DNA of 64,000 bases from Triticum aestivum. Its lineage: Eukaryota > Streptophyta > Magnoliopsida > Poales > Poaceae. The position numbers and the translations under genes were made by a program. Below, piece by piece: positions 11,344 to 22,175 of the stretch. Below the pieces are notes generated by a model. That model was not told where the DNA came from and searched no databases. It saw nothing but the letters and a program-made list of their open reading frames with translations. Position 1 is the first letter of the stretch; every line of letters begins with the position of its first letter. The stretch covers positions 225,793,193-225,857,192 of the forward strand of contig NC_057795.1 of assembly GCF_018294505.1 (NCBI RefSeq). The letters run 5' to 3'.

Positions 11344-11652
11344 TATTCTGCCGGTAGCATCAGGGTTTCAGAGTATCCGTTGCAACTGGAAACGAGTGAC
11401 AACCGTGATCTCATGGGCTTGGAAGTAGTGGCACAGTTTCCTTGAGGCCATGATGAGACCAAAAATCAACTTTTGCATGCAAGAGTACCTCGATCTAGCC
11501 CCCTATAACAAGGAGCTAACAAGGTAAATTGGGTGCTGCACCACTTTGTTCCTCGCCATGTCCTTGGGGTTGCCCTCATTGTCGTGCTCACTGCTATCCT
11601 GATCCTTGTGTGACTCTGCCGGTCTCTGCTCACTCTCTGCCTCATCCACTTC
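11344..11652 (-). other. Element M degraded spacer between RT and RNase H
   Basis: Coding remnant of the RT-RNase H connection region with stops in all frames. No separate feature. Confidence 0.5.
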
Positions 11653-12700
11653 TCACTGTGCTACCAAGGTTGCACTGACCACTTGGTTTGTTACCGCTAA
11701 GTATAGCAGCATCAGCTCCTGGGGTTTGGGAGCAACCAAGGTAGGCACAGAGGACAGGTAGGCCTTCAACTCTTGCAAAGCTGCATCTGCTCCCGGGGTC
11801 CACTTCATAGGACCCGCCTTCTTAAATTTTTTGAAGAACGACAGGGCATGCTCGGCAGACTTGGAGATGAATATGCTTAGCGTGGCAACACATCCTGTTT
11901 GGCGCCTCACATCTTTAACTATCCTTGACACTTGAATTTGCTCGATAGCCTTGATCTTTTCGGGGTTGGCTTTGATCTCGCGATGGGATACAAAGAGCCT
12001 AAGCAACTTGCCTGAGGGAACACCAAATACACACTTCTCTGGATTGAGCTTCAAGTTGATCTTGCACAAATTAGTAAATGTCTCCTCCAAATCTTGAATA
12101 AGGATGGCCATATCCTTGGTCTTGACCACAATATCATCCATATAAGCTTCTATGTTTCTGTGCAGCTGTGGCTCAAAACCGATCTGGACTGCCCTTGCAA
12201 AAGTGGACCCGGCACTTTTGAATCCAAATGGCATGCGGACAAAGCAGTACGTACCACATGGAGTGATGAATGACATCTTCTCCTCATCTTCTTTGGACAA
12301 GAAGATTTGGTGATATCCAGAATATGCATCCAGAAATGAGAGCAAATCACAGCCTGAAGTGGAATCCACAATCTGATCAATATGCGGCAAGGGAAACGGA
12401 TCCTTCGGGCAAGCCTTGTTGAGATATGTGAAATCAATGCAAAGCCTCCACTTCCCGTTTGCCTTCTGGACTACCACTGGATTTGCTAACCACGTGGGAA
12501 TGCAATGCTCCTCTGACCAAACCAGCTGCTTCAAGTTTCTTGATCTCTTCTATAATGAACTGCTGCCTCTCCAAGGCCTGTTTTCGGACTTTCTGCTTGA
12601 CAGGTCGGGCATGTGGGCAGACAGCAAGGTGGTGCTCGATTACCTCCCTGGGAACACCGGGGATATCAGATGGTTGCCATGCAAACACATTGATATTCAC
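11653..12700 (-). pseudogene. pol: Element M reverse transcriptase
   Basis: The RT begins with the NINVFAWQPSDIPGVPREVIEH block (12434-12700, one frame) and continues in 11653-12534 in another. Conserved boxes are WRLCIDFTYLNKACPKDPFPLPHIDQ, SFLDAYSGYHQI, FGFKSAGSTFARAV and the catalytic AYMDDIVVK with both Asp residues intact. KLNPEKCVFGVPSGKLL and the connection region follow. A frameshift near 12500 separates the two parts, so no full-length RT could be made. The AYMDDIVVK box and the HYNKACPKD type of sequence are typical of the Tat lineage. Confidence 0.9.
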
Positions 12701-12868
12701 CCGCAGGAAGGCAATGAACGCACTTTCCTATTTGTCATCGAGGGTGGCGCTGATAGTGAGAGTACCATCAATGCCAACCATCCCTGCCGGGACCTTCTTC
12801 ACTTCGGGTGCAGCAACCTTGGATCTCTTGCTGTTGGAACACTCCGGCACATCATCAACGGGTGTCAT

Positions 12869-13510
12869 TCACTCGGTGGGGGCATGCTTCCCGGACTCTT
12901 TGCTGGAGGTCCTACAATCCCTCTTCTTTCCTTTACTTCCCTTGGCGGGAACTGTTGCTACCGCTGCCTCTGCCATGACTGCATCCTGGTACATCTTGTC
13001 CACACAAATGATTGCATCCTTCTCATCTAACGGGATGGTGATAACTCCCAGTGGCCCAAGCATCTTCAGGGTGTTGTAGGCATACTGGGATGCCGCCATG
13101 AATTTAGCCAGAGTCGGGCATCCAAGAATCCTCTTGTACGGCAAGGGGAGATCGACCAAGTCAAACACAATCTTCTCAGTCTGGTAGTTCAGGTCTCCCC
13201 CAAACATTACCGGCAACATGATCTTTCCCTTAGGATGACTCTTGCGGGGAATACCTCCTTGAAACATGCCGGTAATCTCTAGCTCTTCCTCTGCTATCTG
13301 AAGCTTGCTGATAACTGCTGGGGAAATCAGATTCAGTCTAGCCCCGCCGTCCGCCAAAATCTTCGTGACTTTGCGGTTGCGAATTGTTGGAGAAACCAAC
13401 AATGGCAGGCACCCTACTGTTGTGGTAAGTCTAGGATGATCCTCCTCATCAAAGATGATAGGCGTACGGGACCATTTGAGCGGCTTCCGGGCCTCTTGCG
13501 CTGGTTCCAC
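12869..13510 (-). pseudogene. pol: Element M aspartic protease
   Basis: The protease would cut the polyprotein. The frame starts near the SRTPIIFDEEDHP block. The active-site region reads LADGGARLNLIS, using D-G-G in place of D-T-G, as is usual for Tat-lineage proteases. The fold ends with RILGCPTLAKFMA. Downstream is a basic, Lys/Ser-rich linker to the RT. A stop or frameshift separates it from both gag and RT. Confidence 0.8.
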
Positions 13511-14685
13511 GACATTGACTTCTCGCGCCCACCGCTTGAGCTTGCGGTGAGAGGTGTGCAGGGATGCACCCGCGTCAACGCACAGGGCGTTAGTGGCCTT
13601 TTGGAACTCTTGCTCACTGGTTTAATCTTCATCCCCTCCATCACTCTCATCATCACATGCTTCCTTCTCTCGACCCCTGGCGGGCTTTCCTTGGTTCCGA
13701 AAGGGTTTGCCGGGGCGATTTACTCCACCACCTAGGCCCTTACCGCCAGCAACATTCTGACCCTTTTTCCTTATCACGCTTCTCATACTCTGCTCTTTGT
13801 CTCCTACCAAGCTGCTCAACCTAATAACACTCTTGAAGGTCGTGGCCCTTAGTCTGATGAATCTTGCAATACGGCCCATCACCTTTCCCGGCCTTCTAGG
13901 AAGCAACGACTTCCCGGCAGTCAGCGCACAAGGCAGCTTCCATGCCGGGGGCCTCATCTTTGGCCTTCTTGCCAGTACTAGGCGTTCCTGATCCTTCAAC
14001 GGTCATCACTACCTTATCCCTCTGCTTCTTACTGTGCTTATTGCTCTTCTTCTGATCGGTTGATTCATCATACTCCTCTGAATCAACATTGATGCAATCT
14101 TCCTCTCCGGGTAACTTCCTTCCCTCATCCATCCGAGCACACTTACCCACCAATGTGTAGAGCTCCTTCACAGTCTTGGGCAACTGCAAGTTCATCATAG
14201 CATGAATCCGGCGGTTGTGCACATTGGATGGGAAGGCAGCTATCATAGCTATTGATGGATATTTGGAATATTTCTATGAACTTTTCTGAATCTCTGTAAA
14301 TACTTACAAAGGGTTTCTTCTTCCTTCTGCTGGAGAAGCTGCAGGTCGCTGGGTCGGCCCGGCTCCTGGTGACCACCGGTGAAGGCACCGATGAACTCGT
14401 GGCACATGTCTCCCATGACGAAATGGAGTTCTCCGGCAGGTGCATCAGCCAAGACCTCACATTGGACTTGAGGGCCAAAGGGAAGTAGTTGGCGAACACC
14501 TTCTCGTCTCTTCCCCTGGCAGCCTGAACAACGATGGTGTAGATGCTCAGGAACTCTACCGGGTTCAGCCTCCCATCATACTTCTCAAGTATCTCTAGCT
14601 TGAACGTGCGAACGGAAGTCCAACGGACTTGCCGCAGCTCACGGGTAAAGGCAGGGCACAACCTCAAAAGGTAGGCGCCCGCCAA
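13511..14685 (-). pseudogene. gag: Element M gag
   Basis: Fragments of the capsid protein lie in at least three frames. The core KYDGRLNPVEFLSIYTI and FANYFPLALKSNVRSWLMHLPENSISSW is at 14400-14620. LQLLQQKEEETLCKYLQRFRKV lies at about 14260-14350, and FPSNVHNRRIHAMMNLQLPKTVKELY at about 14140-14240. A zinc-knuckle-like C-x2-H-x4-H-x4-C box (CKIHQTKGHDLQEC) lies at about 13828-13872. A Lys/Glu-rich stretch around 13620-13800 links to the protease. Order and motifs are those of Tat-type gag, but no single frame spans it. Confidence 0.8.
14670..14685 (-). promoter_or_regulatory. Primer-binding-site candidate of element M
   Basis: On the minus strand it reads TTGGCGGGCGCCTACC right after the putative LTR end. 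It resembles the TTGGCGCCCACCGTGG primer site of element T but diverges in the middle. Assigned from position. Confidence 0.45.
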
Positions 14686-15092
14686 TACCGAGCACAGGCT
14701 CGTCGACGTCGGGGCAATCGCACCCGTCGGTTCGGTACCTATGGGACAAGGAGGCCCCTTGCTTGTTCGGCAGGGGGGAGTCACGTTGCACAAAGAGTAG
14801 ACGAGCGTGAGGCAGCACAACAAAGATCACACGGGTAGTTTTACCCAGGTTCGGGTCGCCGCGAGGCGTAAAACCCTACTCGTGCTTTTGGTGGATTGAT
14901 GGTGGAGCGTAGTACACTTGCCTGACAAGGGTTGCCTCAGAGCAGTAGCGACTGCGCGTATGGGGGTGTGAGTTATCCAACCTTCTAACCTCGTTTACGG
15001 TTGCCAAGGGCCTCCTTTTATAGATCAAGGGGTCACCACAATGCCTCAGGGCGGTAGTGACTATGCGCGTATGGGGGTGCACAGTTAGGGCA
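14686..15092 (-). repeat. Element M 5' LTR
   Basis: About 407 bp between the gag side (TACCGAGCACAGG, terminal TG apparently mutated to TA) and the CA at 15091-15092. Homology of gene X to gene X' resumes just after 15092, so this is the true right edge. It contains an internal direct repeat of about 25 bp around GCGCGTATGGGGGTG (14955-14970 and 15065-15080). Confidence 0.6.
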
Positions 15093-15315
15093 ACTCCTCG
15101 ATCTTTGCCCCACCATTTTTGCCACATCTCGGGCCGATGCCGGTTGTGGAATGCGCTGAGATCGTGCATGCCCATGGGTCAGTCACTCGCATGCGTGGTC
15201 GATGCAGCCCAGGCGTGCAACAATGTCCACCACTCTTTCCCTTTCTTCCTCGTCTCTCTGCTTTGCCCGCCCCAGCGCAACGCCGCTCTGCTCGCTCTCG
15301 TCGACAGCTGCAGAG
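15093..15315 (+). promoter_or_regulatory. Proximal upstream region of gene X
   Basis: Matches the 220 bp before the X' start (55470-55695), for example CCTCGATCT and GGTCAGTCACTC. The more distal promoter and the LTR that should precede it were removed when M inserted at 15092/15093. No convincing TATA box remains here. Confidence 0.5.
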
Positions 15316-18300
15316 ATGGCCAAGGTCAAGACGAATGCATTGGAGCATGCCAAGAAGGTGGCCAAGGGCAAGAAGAGGTCAAGCTCACGGCCTGCTCTGC
15401 TGCCGGGATGGACCCAGGGCGATTGGATCCCCTCGTTGGTCAAGGAAGAAGATTTGGAGGGGCTCGTCACTGACGGCCTGCTGGCGCCCGGATCATGAAG
15501 GTTGCCAGAAGGGGAGTCTGAGCCCGTGCCATGCGACGGCGAGCGGGTTCTTCTTCTTACCCACGTGGAAAGAGGTTTCTATCTACCTCCACATCCAATA
15601 TTCTGCGGTTTCTTGAACTTCATTGCGCACAAATCCACCATTTTCCTCTGAACACCATATCATACCTTGCTGCGTTTGTTTCAATGTGCAAAAACTTCCT
15701 GGGGTGCCATCCTCATTGGGGCCTATTCAAACATATTTTTACCTGTCGATCCTAGTCGGTTTAGAAAGCCAACCCGAGTGACGAGAAAACCCACGTGAGC
15801 CAGATGTGTGGGGGTTTAAGTGTTGAAATGAGGGTTAGAAGCATTTTCCCTTTCATGACTTTTCCTGAGACAATTAGGGGGTGGTAGTCGACTTGGTTCT
15901 ACTACAAAGACATTCCGACTCCTGGTGCATCGACTGGTTTTCCCCCTTTCTCTCTTGAGAGACTCCACACCCCCCGTTTGTTGACCGTGGAAGATGAGGA
16001 GAGGGGTGAGGTGGCAATCTTGGTTGAAGCAGTCATTGAGCTAATCCGGGGTGGAGTGACAGGCCTGGATTTGCTGGAGGTGTTCCTTAGTCGATGCATC
16101 CAGCCTCTGCGGGCACGTGAACATCCCATGTGGTTGTACTCGGGTGCAGACGACACCACCAGGACACATCTAGAAGAGGTCGGCAAAGATACCGCGGCCC
16201 AGTGGCTCAGAAGCATCACCGGAGCCCTTGATAACCCATGTGGAGCCAAGCGAATTGTGCCTTCTAACGCCGAGCATCCTCCAGGAGAGGTAAGGCATAA
16301 CTTGTCAAGTGAATCATATCTATTTTCAACATGCAACTGAATTGGAAACCGACTGATTCTGAAATCTATATATTGCAGGATTTCAAAAAGATGTACTCGC
16401 CTGTGCCGAACGGGGAACAATTCACCGGACGGGTGGAAAGCGAGGGCAAGGGTACTAACTTTGATTATGCAGACAATAGTGAAGACGACAGCGATGACTC
16501 TGATGATAGCGAAGAGGTCGAGTCGCCACCATGCACCAAGTGCCGTACCAAGCAGACTCAAGATCCGGCAGCTGGCCTGAGCAAGGCTACAGCATCGAGT
16601 GTTAGGAACCAGAAGCGCACTCAGACACCAACTCCTGATCCGACTGAAAAAACTGCCAAGCAAGCCAAGACTGTTCTGCCCAAACCTCGGAAGGCCCTGC
16701 CAAGGATAAAGGTCACAATGCCTATTGCTTCAACGTGAGTGTTTCTTATTTTCTTTCTTCATTGCTATTGCAGACCTTCGTGTTTTAGTTGACCGATTGG
16801 AATTCTGAATCCTAGAGCTGCTACCTCCATGTCCCACTAGGAGATCGATGACGAGCACGCAGACGCGGAGACTGCGGACGCAGCCACTTCTCGGGCAGGT
16901 ATGATCAGCTCACACCTTACTCTGTCTCGTTAATTGCCTTGGCGGTCGATTGAGGTCTTACTATCGACTGACTGCAGTGCCAACATACAGCATCCACCTC
17001 CCAGACGACGACGAGGAGGAGCCTCCGAGAAGCACAGGAGGAAGAGGCAGGGTTTCGACCACGTCACGAAGCTTCACCAAGAGAGTACCTTCAGGCCAGA
17101 CATCTCATACGCCGCCTGAACATGTTCTTCAAGAACCAGGTGATCCGTCTCAAGTTGGTGTTTATCTTTTTGCTCCCCTATCGACTGCTCAGCCCCTGGT
17201 GTCGACTGCTCCTGCCTCGGGTCCAACTGGACAAGCACAAGTGCAGATCCTTCCTGCTGCACCACCGACTCCTGTGTCGGGCGTGTTCACTTTGCACCAT
17301 GTCCTAGAGGACCAAATAGGAGCCGACAAGGAGGCTGTGATCCAAGCCGGCATGATGATGCAGTGACTGAAGGAGGTGTTTGAAGCCAGCAAGTCTGCTT
17401 ATGATGCCAGTTTGGCCCTTCAAGCCAATGTCCGAGTATGTACGATTGTAAGTTGATTTCTGATTGAATTTTGTCCATCTTGAATTTGTTGAATCCATAC
17501 ACCCACTGGGTGTTTTCTTTTTATTCTGTATTCTATCCACTCAAAACTGTGAGGCTATGTCGAGTGGGGAATCAAACTAGTGGGGGCACGCTGAGTGCAC
17601 CCACTGGGTGTAGTCCCCAAGACCACCGTCGAATGTTTGATTCGGTGGGGGTCTTATGATATATTTGCCTGAAGTTCTTCACTCGGACTGGTCAGGACAA
17701 GTCGAGTAGGAAACTGATCCAGTGTGGGCACGCTGAGTGCACGCACTGGGTGTAGTCCCTGAGACCGCCATCAAATGTTTGATTCGGCGGTGATCTTAGA
17801 ACAAATTATTTTCTATTTTTTGTAGTTCCTCCACTCGGACCGAGCATGCCATACGAAGTGGGAAATTGATCCACTGGGGGCACGGTGAGTGCACCCACTG
17901 TGTGTAGTCCCTGAGACCGTTATTGGATGTTTGATTCGGCGGGGCTCTTAGAACGCTTTTCATAGTAGCAAACTAGATTTGCTCTTACCCACTCGGAAGT
18001 AGAGGAAATACTTTAAGAATCTTTCACTTCATCGATTGCGTTGTCTTTTTGTTGATCTCAGAAATCTTGTGAACTGGGGACTCAGTACGTTGCTCTAGAG
18101 AAGGAGAAGATCCAACTCCAACTGGACCTAGAACTTGCCAAGAAGAACTTGAAGCAGGCTCGGGAAGAGGTGAAGAGCATGGGAGGTAACATTTTGCTAA
18201 CTATGTGTTTTGTCATTTTTTTCCTTTCGGTCCTTTGAGCCGAGTGATTCCACTCGAACAGATGTGCAAAGTGAAAACCATCAACTCCAAGCGCGACTGA

Positions 18301-19148
18301 AGAATGTTATTTCTTTAGACACTATGAAGCAGACATTGGAGAGGAAAGACAACGAACTTGCAGGGATGTAGAAGGTGGCTCGAGAGAAAACTGAAGCAGC
18401 TGAGGTGAAACTAGCTTCAGTCGGCAAGCTGGAAGAGGAGAATGCGACCTTGAGGACTGCCATTAAGGAGGAGAAGACTGTCTTGACGGACAAGGTCGAC
18501 CAGCTCACTCAAAAGAGAAACAAGCTGGAGGATTACTTGGGGAACCTTGCGCAGAAAATGTACACCATGCTTGAAGGTATCTTCCCGTGTCCAAGCAAGC
18601 TCTAGAGAGTTTCGCCAAAATTTTGCCAGAATACTATTGCTCACTCATTACTTCCTCCTTGTGTAGAATTTTTCCAGAGTTTCGAGCAAGAGACAGAATG
18701 AATTGAGATAGTTCTGGACCCCACCAAGTCACTCGTTGGAGATGCTGCTGCTATGAACATGATGCGGCGTGAAGCTCGTCTTGACAGTGTCTTGGGGTAA
18801 ATCGCCCGACTGAAGGTTGCGCTGACAAGGATAGACAAAGAGCTGTGGCTAGAAGATAAACTTCAGAACAACCTTGAGTCACTGATCACTTGGCTCAATG
18901 AAATCCATGACCGAGTGCAAGCATGGAAGAAATAAGTCTCCCGGTCTCGAGCCGATGTGGTTCTCTCACTTGTTCGTGTCCAATGCAAGGAATCTAGAGA
19001 AGACAATTTGAAGGCTCTTCAGATGGCAAACACGAAGAAGCTCCAATTTGAATGTTTTATGGAGACCTTCATTAATGCAACCACTCGAATCGCAGATGGC
19101 ATTGATCTGTACACCTTTGTCGAGCCCACGAGTCCTCCTGCTGAGTGA
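15316..19148 (+). pseudogene. Tat-element extra gene, X copy (seven exons)
   Basis: Function unknown. The start MAKVKTNALEHAKKVAKGKK and the GWTQGDWIPSLVKEEDL block match X' and, more distantly, the J gene domain. Exon-intron structure, supported by comparison with X': exons at about 15316-16289, 16379-16734, 16816-16898, 16978-17436, 18062-18185, 18262-18576 and 18667-19148, with GT...AG borders except a damaged donor at 17436. Exon 2 encodes an acidic Asp/Glu/Ser tract, then a Lys/Pro-rich basic tract. Exons 5-6 are coiled coil (KLASVGKLEEENATLRTAI). The end is PTSPPAE at 19148. Breaks: TGA at 15496-15498 and frameshifts around 15620-15960. It lacks its LTR, so its orientation to the parent element is inferred from X'. 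Confidence 0.75.
17560..17960 (+). repeat. Tandem repeats inside intron 4 of gene X
   Basis: Three units of about 145 bp, each centred on GAGTGCACCCACTGGGTG followed by TAGTCCC(C/T)GAGACC and ending TTTGATTCGG, at about 17580, 17725 and 17870. The same repeats occur in the equivalent intron of X' (57820-58240). Confidence 0.8.
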
Positions 19149-19324
19149 AAAAAACTTTATGATCCAAACTTATTTGCCTCAAAATGCCGAGTGATCCGGT
19201 AAGCGTTAAACTCATTCGGGCCTGTCGCCCGAGTACTTTTGCTTTCGTTTCTGAACTTGATGGATTTATCCGAATATTGCTTTCCAGATTATTGCATGTT
19301 CCGAGTGATCGGCATTTTGGAATT

Positions 19325-20332
19325 AGGCGAGTGTTGGCTCATAGCTCAACCCCCCGAGTGGGAGGGATGCTCACACTCGGTGTAGTTTTGCAACTTAGGT
19401 GAGGACGGGCTCACGGCTAAGCCTCCGAGTGGGAGGGATGCTCTCACTCATAGTAGATTTTTAACATAAGCGAGGACGGGCTCCCGGCTAAGCCTCTGAG
19501 TGGGAGAGATGCTCTCACCCGGAGTAGTTTTTTTATCTTAGGTGAGGACGGGCTCGCGGCTAAGCCCCTAAGTGGGAGGGATGCTCTAACTCAGGGTAGT
19601 TTTTTAACTTAGGCGAGGACGGGCTTCACGGCTAAGCCTCTGAGTGGGAGNNNNNNNNNNNNNNNNNNNNNNNNNNNNNNNNNNNNNNNNNNNNNNNNNN
19701 NNNNNNNNNNNNNNNNNNNNNNNNNNNNNNNNNNNNNNNNNNNNNNNNNNNNNNNNNNNNNNNNNNNNNNNNNNNNNNNNNNNNNNNNNNNNNNNNNNNN
19801 NNNNNNNNNNNNNNNNNNNNNNNNNNNNNNNNNNNNNNNNNNNNNNNNNNNNNNNNNNNNNNNNNNNNNNNNNNNNNNNNNNNNNNNNNNNNNNNNNNNN
19901 NNNNNNNNNNNNNNNNNNNNNNNNNNNNNNNNNNNNNNNNNNNNNNNNNNNNNNNNNNNNNNNNNNNNNNNNNNNNNNNNNNNNNNNNNNNNNNNNNNNN
20001 NNNNNNNNNNNNNNNNNNNNNNNNNNNNNNNNTAGGCGAGGACAGGCTTCGCGGCTAGCCTCCGAGTGGGAGGGATGCTCTCCCTCGGCATAGTTTTTTA
20101 TCTTAGGTGAGGACGGGCTCGCGGCTAAGCCTCTGAGTGGGAGGGATGCTCTCACTCAGCGTAGTTTTTTAACTTTGGTGAGGACGGACTCGTGGCTAAT
20201 CCCCCGAGTGGGAGGGATGATCTCACTCGGAGTAGTTTTTTAAGTTAGGCGAGGACGGGCTAACGGCTAAGCCTCCGAGTGGGAGGGATGCTCTCACTCG
20301 GTGTAGTTTTTTTTAACTTAGGCGGGGACGGG
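19325..20332 (+). repeat. ~72-bp tandem array (TR), copy A
   Basis: Units run GGCGAGGACGGGCT(C)CGGCTAAGCC, then CCGAGTGGGAGGGATGCTCT, CACTCGG and a T-rich run. About nine units are visible outside a 382-base gap. The array lies just downstream of gene X, where X' also has an array (59934-60288), so it is part of the parent element. The first unit (19325-19390) is the most diverged. The array stops at the T 5' LTR at 20333. Confidence 0.9.
19651..20032. other. Assembly gap (382 N)
   Basis: Run of N inside the tandem array. True array length is unknown. Confidence 1.
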
Positions 20333-20861
20333 TGATGAAGCTATGTACCTAGGGTAGGGTCATGGACCTGTCCAAACCACCCTACCCAAGGACATCTCTA
20401 GAAGATACCACCTTCCAATCAACTCAGAAGTGTTCCAGTCGACAGACTCGAAGACACTTGACCATGAAGCCAATCACTCGACAGCCAGGAGATCTAAAGT
20501 CACTCTGCATGAAAACGGTCGGTCATTAAGTAGCTTTTATGGTCATCATAGCATTTTATTTGTGGTGTTACCAGTAACGCCCGATCTTAATGTACCTTAA
20601 ACCCTAGATAACTGAGGGTCGGAGGGGTCTGGCGAACTCTATATAAGCCACCCCCCTCCTCAGTGTAAAGGGTTCGCACCCCTGTAACTCATACACATAT
20701 AATCCAGTCGACCGCCTCCAGGTTCCGAGATGTAGGGCTGTTACTTCCTCCGAGAAGGGCCTGAACTCGTAAACCTCTTGTGTATACAACTGATCCATAG
20801 CTATGATCTTGCCTCTCCATTACGACCCCCCTACACTACTGTCAGACTTAGAACCACGACA
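20333..20861 (+). repeat. Element T 5' LTR, copy A
   Basis: 529 bp, TGATGAAGC...CACGACA, followed by the primer site. TATA box CTATATAAGCC at about 20639-20648. The same LTR is at 33927-34455 (529 bp) and, inverted, at 54622-55149 (528 bp). Confidence 0.92.
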
Positions 20862-20862
20862 G

Positions 20863-20880
20863 TTGGCGCCCACCGTGGGG
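20863..20880 (+). promoter_or_regulatory. Element T primer-binding site, copy A
   Basis: TTGGCGCCCACCGTGGGG, one base after the LTR end. This type is common to Tat-lineage elements of grasses. Its presence makes the LTR at 20333 a 5' LTR and sets the element on the plus strand. Confidence 0.8.
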
Positions 20881-20934
20881 CAGGTGTCTTAGCGACTTAT
20901 TGGAGAAGTTGCGATTTTTCTGATCTCCTTCATC

Positions 20935-21147
20935 ATGGTTTCAGGTGGAGTTTTGGTTGAGGGCCGTGAGATCTGTCTCGGGGCGCTCACGTTCATCGCC
21001 GACGACTCCGCTTGGCTTCAGGAGGCTCCGCTCGACATCGATGCGCTCCCTGTCCGCGGGGCGACGCACTTTCGCGCGTGCATCCGCGGCGTCCTCCTGC
21101 GGCAACCGTCAACCCAGTATCTGTTGGCCCCCATGTCGTACTCCCTC
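20935..21147 (+). pseudogene. gag: Element T gag, N-terminal segment split by N1 (copy A)
   Basis: Starts at ATG 20935, 55 bp after the primer site, and is open for 71 codons (MVSGGVLVEGREICLGAL...). It stops being T sequence at 21147, the last base of the CCCTC target site. The frame resumes without loss at 29403 after N1 and one target copy are removed, so N1 landed in an intact gag N-terminus. I recognise no domain in this leader part of gag. The copy B equivalent is 34529-34741. Confidence 0.8.
21143..21147 (+). repeat. N1 target-site duplication, left
   Basis: CCCTC directly before the TG of the N1 LTR. The matching CCCTC is at 29398-29402. Confidence 0.95.
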
Positions 21148-22158
21148 TGATGCGGAGCATCCCACGTTCATCCCCATGTACACTCCGACTACTCTCCAAG
21201 CCCCAAAGATACATAAGATGAGACCTCGACTATGCGCCATTGGACACAAGGTGAACCCGTTCCTAAATGCTTCCCCTTTCCATTCGTGTGAGACATGGTT
21301 GCTACCTAATGCAAGGACACTATGCATGCCTAGGTACCAAGGAGACCCTCTCGGAGATGCTCGGAATGATGGACAAGTCCCCAAGTACAAGGATGAAGCA
21401 GCACGCCAACAGGAACCGGAGAAAGGCTACAAGACCCGGACATCCGGCCCCGGCCCGGACATCTGGCCCCTGAACATGTCAACAACAGCAGCAGCCCAGC
21501 CATCGAAGTGCTACAGGGCCCGGACATCCGGCGCCCCGGGACAGCCCGGAAATCTGGCGCCAGCCTGGACATCCGGCGCCCCATCACAGAATGTCCAGAA
21601 GCTGGATCAAGCCAGCCCGGACATCCGGCCCAGCGCCCAGACATCCGGCGTCTCGGGAAAGCCCGGACATCCGGCCCGTCGCCCAGACATCCGGCCTCCC
21701 CTGCCTGCGTGCAGTGCATTCGGGCCGAGGCCCATGCACCCGTTCGCCCCTTAGACTATATATACTCCCCCTCCACCTACGTTTTAGGGTTAGCATTGGA
21801 TTAGCTCATATTTGTGTGAGAGCCTTGCTCATCCACTTGGATACTTCTCCTCGGAGTTCACGACCTCTTCGGAGAAGATCCCCCAAGCAGATTCAAGACC
21901 CCTTTCTAGGGAAGATCATCAAGACCTCCTCACGGAGAAGAACGGTTCCTTTGTATCCTTACCTTTGTTGATTGTGGATCTTGAGTTACTCTATGTGTTC
22001 GGTGATCTAGCACTTGTGTGATTGATTCCTTGTTGGTTTAGTGATTCTCTCTCGTTTTCCCCGTGTTTCCCCTTTGTGCTTCCGCGTGTTCTTCGTGTTT
22101 CCCCGTAGGATCCACTCCAAACGTGAAAGATCGGCCCCTAGGGTTCTGCCCTACATCA
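21148..22158 (+). repeat. N1 5' LTR, copy A
   Basis: 1,011 bp from TGATGCGGAGC to CCCTACATCA. TATA box at about 21757-21764 (TATATATA). Between 21428 and 21710 it holds nine variants of the short motif CCGGACATCCGG. The 3' LTR lacks some of these units and is 27 bp shorter. Confidence 0.95.
21428..21710 (+). repeat. Cluster of CCGGACATCCGG-type motifs in N1 LTR
   Basis: Nine interspersed copies of (C/A)GGACATC(C/T)GGC, a near-palindrome, upstream of the TATA box. Five more variants, some inverted, lie in the leader at about 22464-22582. Spacing is irregular, so this is not a simple tandem array. Confidence 0.85.
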
Positions 22159-22161
22159 TCT

Positions 22162-22175
22162 TGGTATCATGAGCC
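22162..22175 (+). promoter_or_regulatory. N1 primer-binding site, initiator tRNA-Met type
   Basis: TGGTATCATGAGCC, three bases after the LTR. It differs from the usual TGGTATCAGAGCC by an inserted T. The duplicate at 35756 has the same variant, so it predates the duplication. Confidence 0.8.

Larger units (their letters stand above)
7806..15092 (-). mobile_element. Element M: minus-strand Tat-lineage Ty3/gypsy retrotransposon, 3' truncated
   Basis: From right to left: 5' LTR (14686-15092), primer-like site, gag, protease, RT, RNase H, integrase (ending 9297) and a 1.5-kb downstream region. No 3' LTR is found, so the left end was lost where M meets J. The right end joins the upstream region of gene X exactly at the LTR terminal CA. 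Many one-base indels and stops show that M is an old copy. The boundary at 7806 is approximate to within about 100 bp. Confidence 0.8.

Noticed and set aside
16331..16738. Acidic Ser/Asp-rich ORF as an independent host gene
   Set aside because: It is exon 2 of gene X, bounded by GT/AG sites and matched by exon 2 of X'.
19325..20332. Regular repeats resembling a CRISPR array
   Set aside because: Units are contiguous with no unique spacers, in a clear plant retrotransposon setting. It is a ~72-bp tandem array.
20333..20861. T LTR at 20333 as the 3' LTR of the element carrying gene X
   Set aside because: A primer site and gag follow it, so it is a 5' LTR. An element with antisense X would have its 3' LTR upstream of X, where M is inserted.
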